Below the pieces are notes generated by a model that saw nothing but the letters and a program-made list of their open reading frames with translations, searched no databases and was not told the origin of the DNA. From Osedax fenrisi (lineage: Eukaryota > Annelida > Polychaeta > Sabellida > Siboglinidae), in assembly GCA_964019155.1 (NCBI GenBank), contig OZ025242.1, forward strand, positions 23,038,843 to 23,102,842: 64,000 nucleotides of DNA. Direction: 5' to 3'. The position numbers were made by a program, and so were the translations under genes. Positions 42,242 to 64,000 of the stretch are shown here, in pieces; the first letter of the stretch is position 1, and each line of letters starts with the position of its first letter.

Positions 42242-45200
42242 CAATATATTTTATAATTAGTATGATATTTTAATGATGTAAATGTATATTGTATTCAATA
42301 TTATTTGAATATTTATAAATTAAATAGAAAATAATTGTATTCAAACATTGTTATGTATTCAATATAAAGGGGTGTTCACATGATACATCTATTCATGCAT
42401 CAATTGCGTAATTGTTAAATTATGTATTTTTATGCGTCCATTTCTAATTAGAATATTTACGCAGTTAATGAGGAAAAAAACATGCATGAATATACAAACG
42501 AATATAAATATATATGCAATGGTCCTCACCTCAATCAATTTATAAACTATTTAAAATATAAACAAATAACAAAATATTTAATTTAAATTTTTATTCGCAG
42601 TTTTATCTCCTTAAATATAATTATAACAACACAATTTTGCAATACATTTTATATAAATAATAATATTCTAAATATTAACTAAGCATACTGTTCTTAAAAA
42701 ATTATAAAAGCTTAAAAGGTGTAACAATTACGTAAATATTTACGAATAAATTTGATGACAAACTTTATCAAAGACTATATTATATATCAAGTTCATATAT
42801 TATTACATTTAACATATAAGTTTATACATATAAAATATATTGTTTATTTTTCCAGACTTTATATATTATAAATCGTAATATATTATAATAAGTTCATATA
42901 ATTAGGTGTATTATCCTATTTATTTAAAATATAGTATAAGTATAAATAATCTAAGTACCCCGTATATTAAAGATGACATGTTATAACGCATGTACGCGTT
43001 TATGAATGTACATCTGTATAAATTATATTAAATAATCATAAGTTCATAAAATATATGTATTTTTTTCTGCGACGATCGCACGAATGCACTAATGGATTGA
43101 ACATCCTACATTTTTTACTGTTAGGTCATTTTACAATTGTCAAATTATGTATTTTTTCTTAGATAATAGCAATAATAAATTTCTCATGTGAACATCCCTT
43201 AAGAAAACTATAATACCATACCATATAATATGATTAATTACTAAAATTCATTGAATACACTATTTATATATAAATTAAATATTAATTGTTTTATCTTATA
43301 TACAATTTTATTCTGAAAAAGAAGATATTTATTTAAAATACATTACTTTGAGATCTAGTTTATCATTATTATTAGATCTAGTTTATTATATTCTGTACAT
43401 TATATTTTGGATATTGTAAATAATCTGTTAAATTAATAATTTATATTCTCGATTTGTTAATATATAATGTTATACATTATTGATTATAGTCATAAGTGAA
43501 TTTAAAATTATAGATAAATATTATAATAATTTATATTAAAAATTTGTTAATTTTCATTATTGTTTATATATTTTGATGATATAATTATATTAGAAATATT
43601 GTGAATATTTTTACTATCAATTGTTATAACATAATGATTATTCATAGTATATAATATATATTCTTACTAACAAAATATCACATGTGTAATGAATTTTTAA
43701 ATTATGAAATTTAATATGGTTAGGTAATTACTATTTTATATAATGAACGACGTCTGTTTGTTAGATACATATATATATGTGTGTTCTATGGCAATGTTCT
43801 TTAACCATAAACAAAGGTACTGTAACCGAGACTTTGAGGATGAGAAAATCTTGATACAGCATCAAAAGGCGAAACATTTCAAATGTCATATATGTCATAA
43901 AAAACTATATACTGGTCCAGGACTGTCGATTCACTGCATGCAGGTTAATATTAGCATGCGATATGGTATCAGGTCAACTGAATATATCTAGTTGTACTAA
44001 TTATTCAAGATTCCATTATTTTTCATTTGTACGCCGATACATTAAGTGTTGTAGTCGTTAATAATTAGATAAAATAATTATTTATATTTTAAAAACCACC
44101 AAATTATACTTTTTCTCAACTGGATAAGCTTTCATTGTACGCCTATTCCGTGACGTAATATATCGTATCCATGATTACCAGTGTTCTCGCTCGGTGCCAA
44201 GTGTAAATTCTACTATTTATAAATAATGATTTACATTAATATGTATTGCGTATCGTATTCGTATGCCACACACTACCTATATGCAATCATCAGGTACACA
44301 AGGAGAAAATGGACAAGGTTCCGAACTCCGTCCCGAACAGGCAGAGCATAGACGTCGAGATCTACGGCATGGAAGGTATCCCCGAGGAGGACATTCGACA
44401 GCACGAACGTAACCGTGGCATGGAAGAGGAAGTCTCGCAGGAAGCGGCTCCCCCTCATTTCACCCCAACCCAGTTTGCCACCCCCCCTCCCAACAATAAC
44501 ATGATCAGAATGCCGCCCATGCCGCCGAACATCATGCTCCCTATGGGTCAACCCCCTCAGAGACCTCCGATGATACCCCCGCCGTGTATGCCACCCGGAA
44601 TGCCCCCACGAATGCCTAATAGACCTCCGCCTAATCAACAAATGGGAATGCCCCATCGCGGACCTCCCCCTCCTAATAACAATATGATGGGACAACAGCC
44701 GAATATGCCGAGAATACCATACATGAATTCTAATATGATACCTCCGTTTGGTTCACAGGTTCGTAATCTATATTACTACTACTACTACTACTATAGTATA
44801 CTACTACTTATACTACTACTACTACTACTACTGCTACTACTACTACTGCTACTACTACTGCTACTACTACTCCTACTACATTCTTATTATTTATAAATCA
44901 TTTTTATCAAAGCAGCCACCACCAATGACGCATATTCCGGAAATTCCAGTTCCCCCGTCTCAACCTCTGCCTCTAAAGGAACCGATAAAACCGACTTTTC
45001 CTGCCTATTCGAGTGCTTCCGTATCTGCTGGTTTATATTATGTATACTAATTACAATATTGAACTAGATATTTACTCATTATTTAATTGGAAAAAATATT
45101 ACAAACATTAAATTATTTCTATATTATTTTACAATCTACTAATACCAGGGTTGTTTTTCGGTTTAAACCTTTTTGAAAATCTAATGTTAATTTCAGTTAT

Positions 45201-47234
45201 TTTTGTGTTAAAATTACATCTATTTATGATTGATGATAAATTTATTATCTATTATCTGGTGTCAATAATTAATTTTGTATCTCTAAAATTTATAAGATTA
45301 CATTTTGTTATTTCATATTGAACTTTATATATGATACAGATCATTTAATCTGTTTTAAAAATAAGTAATTTTAAGATTATAATTTTATATTTATAAATGA
45401 ATTAGTAAAATAGCAAAGTTAGTTTTATTGAATTCTATTTTTTAATTTAAAACTAGAAAAACCAAATATTAGGAAAACTAGGTTAGATAATTAATATTGA
45501 TCAAATGTTTTAAGGGGGCATCAAACTGCACATGCAATTTGAATGATATAGTCAATACAATGGTCTATTCAAAGTGCCATGCACAGAAATCTATTGATTT
45601 AATCTGGCTAATTTTTGTTATTATGTTTACATTACATATTATAACAATGTAATAGATATTCATATGTATAATATACAATATACTATATATATATATAAAT
45701 TGACACAACATAATATTATTTATTTATGAAATATTTCTATCGAATTTGTATAATTATAATATATATATAACCATTACTAATTAAAATATCATTCTATTTA
45801 ATTATTTAATATTCATTTAATATACCTAAAGTGAAACAAAGAAAATATATATGTGAGCTAATTATAAAACTTCTATAAATGCCATTAATATCAAATAAAA
45901 ATTATAATAAGATTTAAACTATAAAAACTAATATTTATAATGTCTACTAACTATAAACAAATGTTAATACAAATAATAACTTAAATTGTAAAATGTATAT
46001 CGAAAAATATAAAATAGAAAGTGACATGAGAAAATCATCAAATGATTCAATTCTAATAATGATATAAATAAATAAAATAAAGAATATAGTTTTCACTTAT
46101 CAAAATCTTCAATATATAATTGATTACTATTTATTTTACATTATATATTATAAAAGATTCTTTTTATGGTATTTCTAGATTGATTTCAATTACATAATTT
46201 TATCAGATACTAAATTAATATTATTGAATAAATCATTGTATTTTATTTTGTTGATTTTTGTATATTTCCACACTGTGATGCCCCTTAATAAATATACTAT
46301 ATTTGAAATTAAAGTTTACATGCATTGTTATACCTAGGTCCTACCGGTATAGCTGGAGCATTAGCGCCTACAAACCCTACGAACATAATCAAACGACCAG
46401 ATTCAACCAGCGTACGACTAATGCATCCCGACCACGATATATCTTTAGTAAGTACTACAGCCACCATTACCACTACTACTACAGCCACCACTACCACTAC
46501 TACTACTACAGCAACCATTACTACCACTACTACAGCACCATTACCATTACTACTACTACAGCACCATTACCACTACTACTACAGCCACCACTACTACTAC
46601 TACTACAGCAACCATTACTACCACTACTACAGCACCATTACCACTACTACTACAGTCACCACTACTACTACTACTACAGCAACCATTACTACTACTACTA
46701 CAGCAACCATTACTACCACTACTACAGCACCATTACCATTACTACTACTACAGCCACCATTACCACTACTACTACAGCCACCACTACCACTACTACTACT
46801 ACAGCAACCATTACTACCACTACTACAGCACCATTACCACTACTACTACAGCCACCACTACTACTACTACTACAGCAACCATTACTACCACTACTACAGC
46901 CCCATTACCACTACTACTACTACAGCACCATTACCACTACTACTACAGCAACCACTACCACCACTACTACCACTACTACTACAGCAACCATTACTACCAC
47001 TACTACAACCACCATTATCAATACTAAAGCCACCACTATCACTACTACTACAGAAACCATTACTACCACCCCTACAACCACCATTACCACTACGCTCTAT
47101 TACATACGTTCTTCACACTCGTTTAGGAAGAGATACTCGCGCAAAAGGAGAAGTACAGGTCTTGCGTGGAGCGAGCCTCACAGAGTATATTAAATCATCA
47201 ATTGGCGGAGTCTGCAAGATCGTATACTAGTTAG
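41565..47234 (+). CDS. ZNF207: BuGZ / ZNF207 zinc-finger spindle-assembly protein, 6 exons, complete
   Basis: A microtubule- and Bub3-binding protein of the spindle and kinetochore; the vertebrate protein also acts in splicing. Exons: 41565-41605, 43817-43943, 44294-44758, 44913-45030, 46338-46447 and 47127-47234, all in phase, giving 322 aa. The start MGRKKKKITKPWCW is almost identical to the family N-terminus and carries a basic nuclear-localisation stretch. Two C2H2 fingers follow: Cys13/Cys16/His29/His34 and Cys37/Cys40/His53/His58. EIYGMEGIPEEDI is the conserved post-finger motif. Residues of about 95-215 are Pro/Met/Asn-rich and low complexity, as expected for the region linked to phase separation. 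Near the C-terminus HPDHDISLEE matches the conserved HPDEDISLEE block next to the Bub3-binding (GLEBS) region. The protein is shorter than the human one and ends 35 residues after that block. Confidence 0.95.
42369..43198. mobile_element. TTAA-type inverted-repeat element in ZNF207 intron 1
   Basis: The left end GGGGTGTTCACATGATAC and the right end TCTCATGTGAACATCCC are inverted matches. TTAA follows the right end (43199-43202); the left flank is TAAA, one change from TTAA. The 830-bp interior is AT-rich with no ORF. It resembles piggyBac-derived MITEs. Confidence 0.6.
44772..44880 (+). repeat. (CTA)n tract in ZNF207 intron 3
   Basis: CTA triplets with occasional CTG and CTT, lying between the donor at 44759 and the exon 4 acceptor. 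The open poly-Tyr and poly-Leu frames across it are artefacts. Confidence 0.9.
45514..46284. mobile_element. piggyBac-like MITE with TTAA duplication in ZNF207 intron 4
   Basis: The left end GGGGGCATCAAACTGCACATG and the right end CACTGTGATGCCCC are inverted matches over the terminal GGGG(G)CATCA. The element is flanked by TTAA on both sides (45510-45513 and 46285-46288). TTAA target specificity is characteristic of piggyBac. The 771-bp interior has no transposase frame. Confidence 0.72.
46452..47095 (+). repeat. Higher-order CTA/CCA/CAG triplet array filling ZNF207 intron 5
   Basis: About 640 bp built from blocks such as ACTACTACTACAGCAACC and ATTACCACTACTACTACAGC, repeated roughly every 24-30 bp. 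It begins a few bases after the donor GTAAGTACTACAG. Nearly every block carries a CTACAG, so the intron is full of acceptor-like sites ahead of the real one at 47126 (CTCGTTTAG). Stop-free frames run through it but are low-complexity artefacts. Confidence 0.92.
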
Positions 47235-47245
47235 GTTGTTATCAT

Positions 47246-58848
<11,603 letters not shown>

Positions 58849-58864
58849 CTGGTGAGCGATGTAC

Positions 58865-59330
58865 AGGTGTGGGTGAGCGCGTCGTGGGTGTGGGTGTGTG
58901 TGGGTGTATGTGTTTGTGGGTGTATGTGTGTGGGTGTGTGTGGGTGTATATGTGAGCGTTTACGTAGGTGTGTGTGTGGGTATATATGTATGGGTCAGTG
59001 AGTATGTAGGTATGTAGGCGTGGGTGTATGTAGGTATGTAGGCGTGGGTGTATGTAGGTATGTAGGCGTGGGTGTATGTAGGTATGTAGGCGTGGGTGTA
59101 TGTAGGTATGTAGGCGTGGGTGTATGTAGGTATGTAGGCGTGGGTGTATGTAGGTATGTAGGCGTGGGTGTATGTAGGTATGTAGGCGTGGGTGTATGTA
59201 GGTATGAGCGTGTCTATACATACATATGAGCTCGTATACGTGTGTATGTCTGTATATATGTGTCTGTATGTGTGTGCGTGTGAGCGTGTATATGTGTGTG
59301 TGCGTGAGTGTCTATGTATGTATACGTACG
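58865..59330 (+). repeat. GT-rich region with a 24-bp minisatellite (~8 copies)
   Basis: 58865-58990 is degenerate GTGTGGGTGTATGTGTGT. 59008-59205 is a regular 24-bp repeat (GTGGGTGTATGTAGGTATGT plus AGGC). 59206-59330 returns to GTGTATGTG-type sequence. It lies directly upstream of the acceptor of the first recognised CCZ1 exon. The ORFs on both strands (RYVGVGVC, HTYIHPRL repeats) are artefacts. Confidence 0.9.
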
Positions 59331-59339
59331 CGTGCAGTG

Positions 59340-59480
59340 AGATACTAGTCGAATATAAGGCTAGAATGATACCACCGGGTGCTAAACGTAGGTCTAGTTC
59401 AGCGCGCTTCATGTCAGCTATATGTTTACGGTTATCGACCGGCGTAACTGCACGACTATACGAACATCACGCTGCGTGTA
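59340..59480 (-). other. Possible orphan exon, unassigned
   Basis: A short stretch that is much less AT-rich than its surroundings. It is open on the - strand with ordinary-looking composition (VDNRKHIADMKRAELDLRL then APGGIILALYSTS). It sits where the missing first CCZ1 exon is expected, but it does not resemble the CCZ1 N-terminus. Its possible donors (GTGGTA, GTATCA, GTATCT) leave phase 1, whereas the next exon needs phase 0. It could be a non-coding or alternative first exon, or chance. Confidence 0.25.
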
Positions 59481-60719
59481 GACTATACGTATTGCGACGT
59501 GAGATTCTCGTATGATACTTTCACATTTGTTTATATTTTGTTACTTTTAACATATTTTATAAATAAATGTCGATTTATAGAACAAATTCACTGATATATA
59601 TATATGTATATATATATCAAATTTAATAAATGTATTTATCTTATACAAATAAAGTGAAATATATTATAAATATTAAATAATAATTAATTTAATTTAACTA
59701 AATAACATATTACACCCCAGCATTAAACACGACTGTATTTTTAATTTCACTCTTTTTATTGTACTATATATATATATAGTATATTATATACATCTAGAAT
59801 TAATTGATTCCGTACCTGTAAGTGATATAAACATATATACATAGACACGTCAAGACATCACTACAAATACAGATTCAATTTATAGACAGTAAATATAAAG
59901 TGATCTGTTAATTATGCTTTTCTATTGATAAAACTCTTCCGTAATCTATATAAAATTATTTGATTTACGCCCGCAATGGCCCGACACATCAATCGAATGT
60001 GTATTACTTTAAAAATTGACAAACCCACACACATGAATGTAAATGATGATTACTACTAAATTAGTAGTACTAATATATATATATATATGTATATAATATC
60101 ATAATATATATTATATAAGTATGAATCAGTTAAATTAAACAGTTTATTTTTATTATATATATAGATTCATTGAGATGAATAGCAGTAATCTTGAACAAGG
60201 TAATTTCTGACGACTTATTTAGTAATTACGTACGACTTTTTAAGTAATTTTTGACGACTTATTAAATTAAGCTTATTTAATAATTATACATTATTATTAG
60301 AATATTTATAATTTAAATATTAAATGATGATTCCAAATTATTTGGTAAATATAATATATACATATATATATATACAATACTTATGAAATAAACAAAATGA
60401 AATAAGTTGTACGAGATTACCTAGTCTGAAATGACCTCGTCTGATATTAGTTTTTATTAATCAAAATATATAAAACGTATTATTATAATGATTTAGACTG
60501 ACATCGGTTCCCAACATGTCTAACGTATCTAACCGAGCTATTATATAATAGTATATTAATATATAAGCATACGGTATTATGATATGTATGTATATATAAA
60601 ACATAAATTCAGTAATTGGTGAATGATAACGCTGAGAAATGTTTACTTGAACTCTCGGTTATACACGTGACTTATTGTGGGCAGATGTCAGTGTTCAGTA
60701 TTATAATATGGGGGAGATC

Positions 60720-61110
60720 CACGAACGGCGAATTGAAAATGCGAATGCGAACGAGCGGGGTCAAAAGGGGGCGGAGCTTAGACGCTCACCGGATTATCTA
60801 ATGCCTGAGTTATTTTTAGATAAGATACACTGTATGTGTATATTTTACAGTGTATTTAGGCGTAGTACTACACGTGTGAATACGCTATGCTATATAGATA
60901 TATAGTATTTATGCATAGTAATACTCGTGTGTTTTACATTCGTATTGAAATTCTATTAACTGCTATTAATTATATGTACTATTTATATACTGTATTTGTA
61001 TGTGACTATGTATATACTACTGTTTACAACTTATTTTGCGTCTAAGCTCCGCCCCCTTTTAACCCAGGCTGGCGCTCGCTCGCCTTCGCATTTTCAATTC
61101 GCCGTTCGTG
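60720..61110. mobile_element. Inverted-repeat element with CACGAACGGCGAATTG ends (391 bp)
   Basis: The left end CACGAACGGCGAATTGAAAA and the right end TTTTCAATTCGCCGTTCGTG are perfect inverses. A second matched block (AAAAGGGGGCGGAGCTTAGA and its inverse) follows about 30 bp inside. The centre is AT-rich. The frames running through it are not genes. No target duplication was recognised. Confidence 0.8.
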
Positions 61111-62087
61111 ACTGTTATCCTTATAATATTATACTAGTTTATGAATATATTTTAACAGAATTTCTATGTTTTAATAACTAACCTCATCTTCGGTTAAGGC
61201 ATATGTTGAATTAAATACAGAAAAACTAAGCAAGGAATGATTATCTAGTGGCATGTTGTAAATAAATGTCTAACTTAGTTAGTTAGTAACTATAGTTGAC
61301 TAATACTCTGATAAATAATAAATTATACAATTTCTAATATCATAGATTCTATGATAGAAGCACTAAATCACAGCCTAATCGTAATACTTATTTCACATGT
61401 GTATATTACAATATACTATTATAATTATCGATATAGTTTTATAAATATTATTATTATACTATAATTATTATAATAATAATAATGAATAATAAGTAAATGT
61501 CATATTAAATAAATAAGATAAATATGAAATTAAATAAATAATATTAATTAAAATGTAATATAGTTATGGTTGTATCACTAAAATATATAGTATTGCAAAT
61601 ACTATTACAAAATAATGATAATATTGGTTATATATAATAAATATAATAATAAATGAGTATATCAGAATAGAATAGGATTAATTTCTGATAGAGATCAAAT
61701 ATATATTATATAAATATATAATTATTAATTTAATACTACTTGAAAAACGCAATTATATGTATTGTATTACAAATACACTATATCATTGTTAAATATTCAC
61801 GAATAATAAATATTTTTTAAATCATATATATATTATTCATCTTATTAAATGTACATTATACATGTAAAATATGATTTATATATTAAATAAAATTTAAATA
61901 TTTTAATATAATTTCATAAAATAGTTATATTTAACAACCTATAACCCTGTGAACTATGACATGTATACATGTCCTTGGTGTTAAAATAACATATACATTA
62001 TAATTTAGTACCTAAGCCTTATTTGGATTTGGTAGACTGCTATTGAGTCACAGATATATAATATGTGTAAAAAAAAAGGGTAATTGT

Positions 62088-62154
62088 CACATTGTGTAAT
62101 ATCAAGACCTCCTATAACCTCAGGTTATAGGAGGTCTTGGTAATACACAATGTG
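62088..62154. repeat. Near-perfect hairpin, 33-bp arms, 1-base spacer
   Basis: The left arm is CACATTGTGTAAT then ATCAAGACCTCCTATAACCT; the right arm is its reverse complement with three mismatches, separated by a single C. It could be a tiny foldback element or a cruciform-forming site. Confidence 0.9.
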
Positions 62155-62225
62155 AATCCTAATTATATATATAATATATATACATGGCCTTTATATTTAA
62201 ATAGGCTATATAATATAGCCATTAT

Positions 62226-62234
62226 ATATGTATA

Positions 62235-62307
<73 letters not shown>
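62226..62307. repeat. (TA)n microsatellite
   Basis: About 80 bp of TA dinucleotides with two CA/GT interruptions. Confidence 0.95.
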
Positions 62308-62311
<4 letters not shown>

Positions 62312-62764
62312 TTATTGAATATATTCTAAATATATGGTTAAATAAAAAGTGTGTCCATAAATTTGAATACAAATCCTTAATTATGAAAATATCAGTACAT
62401 CAAATTTTTAAAAATAAATTGAAATTAACTTACTTTATAATGACTCATAATTGCTTTAATATTTATGCTGTTTCAAATAAAATAAACCTAATGTTTAAAG
62501 AGTATATGAATAAGTTTATCTACCATAACATTTTTTTAAATTGTATACCAAAACTAGTAAAATGTGAAGTCATATAATATTTATTTTTAAATATTTAAAA
62601 ATAATATTTTCATTTAATTACTATAATAATTTTAATAATGACTAGTGTAACTAATGGCTGTAACTATTAATGTATATACATACTATGAATACATTATATA
62701 TAATGGAGATTACATCATTTTAAACAATATATATGTAATATTCCAATAATTCTAATTTAGATGT

Positions 62765-63093
62765 CCCAGTAAACAGTAATAGCCTTATAATAGCAGCATA
62801 ACAGCATATTTAATAGCCTGAAATGTTTACATTATGCTATTAAATGTATATTATGCTGCTATTAATTTGTCATGCTATTATGCTGCTGTTATGTTGCTAT
62901 TTAAAGTCTATTATGCTATTAGTATGCTGCTATTAATAGCATACTAGACTTTAAATAGCAACCTAACAGAAGCATAATGGCATGACAAATTAATAGCAGC
63001 ATAATAGACATTTAATGACAACATAATAGCAGCATAATATAAACATTTGAGGCTATTATTTATGCTATTATGAGGCTATTACTGTTAGATAGG
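62765..63093. mobile_element. Foldback MITE related to the 37.9-kb TA element
   Basis: The ends CCCAGTAAACAGTAATAGCC and GGCTATTACTGTTAGATAGG are inverted matches. The two halves (62765-62935 and 62938-63093) are near-complete inverses of one another. It shares internal modules with the 37861-38082 element: GCATGACAAATTAATAGCAG, AGCAGCATAATAGACATTTA and AAACATTTGAGGCT. The flanks do not show a clear TA duplication. Confidence 0.8.
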
Positions 63094-63096
63094 TTA

Positions 63097-63190
63097 TCAA
63101 TACCTCCTATAACCTATAGGAGTTATTGATATTATGTACCGATATCATAGATATAGAGTACCATAGTGGTACTCTAAATCTATGACCGAT
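63097..63190. repeat. Two adjacent hairpins upstream of ARP3
   Basis: The first has 16-bp arms (ATCAATACCTCCTATA and its inverse, one mismatch). The second has about 25-bp arms centred on GAGTACCA-TAG-TGGTACTC. The first shares CCTCCTATAACC with the hairpin at 62088-62154. Confidence 0.8.
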
Positions 63191-63722
63191 ATAAACATAT
63201 AGTCATATGAACAATATTTATTTTACAATATTTCTAAGCTTCATACAAATATATAATACTATTATTTTATTTCCTTAATTTGTAAATTTAATATTGTTAA
63301 CAACAATTCACCAATACATATTAATGAATATCAATATATATATAATATAATTACAAAGTGAAATATTCTCATGGATATATATTTAATATTAACTATGAAT
63401 AATGTATATAATGTATACCCCCATGACATTTACTATGGATATACTATATTTTTATCAGGAAGGGATTTATATAACCTATAAATCCTTGGCTATAAATCTT
63501 AAGGATTTAAAATTATAATATATTGAATTATTACTTATAAAATCTATTATTATTGAATTCAAATTATATCCCAACATTCCTAATTCTATATTTACCGGAT
63601 ACAAAATTCTTTATAAGGAACTTAATTATTAAATTTTATATAATTACTATCAAATATTGGTCTATTTATATAAATAATAACTAATATATAATTATTTCAA
63701 TACTTTTATACTATTAGTAGCA

Positions 63723-64000
63723 ATGGCTGGAAAATATCCTGCGGTTGTTATAGATAATGGAACTGGGTAAGTTGATTAAAATTTTGAAATCATAGGTACT
63801 TATTTTTAAAAATATTCAAATATTTATTTTATTTAATCACATTTCAATATATTGTATTTATACTTTACATAATTATTGTTTTAATGAAAACGTTTAATTA
63901 TTATAATTTATATTTATATATAGTTATACTAAAATGGGATTTGCTGGAAATACGGTTCCTCAGTTTATAATGCCATCGTGCATAGCTGTGAAAGAATCTG
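63723..64000 (+). CDS. ACTR3: Actin-related protein 3 (ARP3), 5' end, runs off the window
   Basis: A subunit of the ARP2/3 complex that, with ARP2, mimics an actin dimer to nucleate branched filaments. Exon 1 is 63723-63766 (MAGKYPAVVIDNGTG) and exon 2 begins at 63924 (YTKMGFAGNTVPQFIMPSCI then AVKES) and continues past 64000. The donor GTAAGT and acceptor ATATATAG join in phase (GG/T = Gly). The sequence is nearly identical to the human ARP3 N-terminus, including the phosphate-binding loop DxGTGYTKxGxAG and the PQFI.PS.IA segment that separates ARP3 from actin. The start sits in GCAATGG, a good initiation context. Confidence 0.95.

Larger units (their letters stand above)
59530..63722. other. 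Intergenic region between divergent CCZ1 and ARP3
   Basis: AT-rich DNA without a recognisable gene. It contains the inverted-repeat element at 60.7-61.1 kb, the long TA run at 62226-62307 and a group of hairpins at 62.1-63.2 kb. The missing first CCZ1 exon may also lie here. Confidence 0.55.

Noticed and set aside
45146..45477. Possible further hAT-like element starting CAGGGTTGTTTTTCGG
   Set aside because: The left end resembles the FAR1-intron element, but no convincing right end or 8-bp duplication was found.
46303..47230. Open frames of ~300 aa rich in Thr, Tyr and Leu
   Set aside because: They arise from the triplet array in ZNF207 intron 5; the true exons 46338-46447 and 47127-47234 splice in phase.

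Overview
The window is a piece of an animal (metazoan) nuclear genome. Evidence for this is spliced genes with GT-AG introns, animal-type orthologues (FAR1, PSPH, ZNF207/BuGZ, CCZ1, ARP3), non-coding DNA that is very AT-rich, and heavy loads of microsatellites, minisatellites and non-autonomous DNA transposons. Exons stand out because they are less AT-rich than the DNA around them. The species cannot be named from the sequence; an invertebrate with an AT-rich genome is the best description. Five protein-coding genes were assembled exon by exon, with splice phases checked by hand at every junction that could be placed. Layout: 1-5415 is AT-rich intergenic DNA with a decayed non-LTR retrotransposon (reverse-transcriptase remnant, about 0.56-1.2 kb) and a long near-perfect palindrome at 2.4-2.6 kb. 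5416-20675 (+) is a complete 13-exon fatty acyl-CoA reductase gene (515 aa). Its intron 7 holds a 4.9-kb hAT-like element with a second hAT-type MITE nested in it; intron 9 is a (CTA)n tract and intron 10 carries a large compound inverted-repeat element. 21240-34394 (-) is phosphoserine phosphatase. Its first long intron is almost filled by a 10-kb array of about 225 copies of a 44-bp satellite, and its 5' exon holds a 33-bp minisatellite that is either coding or an in-frame removable intron. 34395-41564 is intergenic and contains a cluster of MITEs. 41565-47234 (+) is ZNF207/BuGZ, complete in six exons. 47246-58848 (-) is CCZ1 (nine exons found, first coding exon not located). It is arranged tail-to-tail with BuGZ, with only 11 bp between the two stop codons, and one CCZ1 intron is practically pure (CTA)n. 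59-63.7 kb is intergenic with several hairpin elements. 63723-64000 (+) is the start of ARP3. The genes are unrelated housekeeping functions (ether-lipid/wax alcohol synthesis, serine synthesis, spindle assembly, Rab7 activation, actin branching), so there is no operon-like logic. The notable biology is in the non-coding architecture: the satellite-filled intron, stop-free repeat introns whose length is a multiple of three, convergent gene overlap, and layered families of small transposons that can be recognised by their target-site duplications (8-bp hAT-like, TA Tc1/mariner-like, TTAA piggyBac-like).
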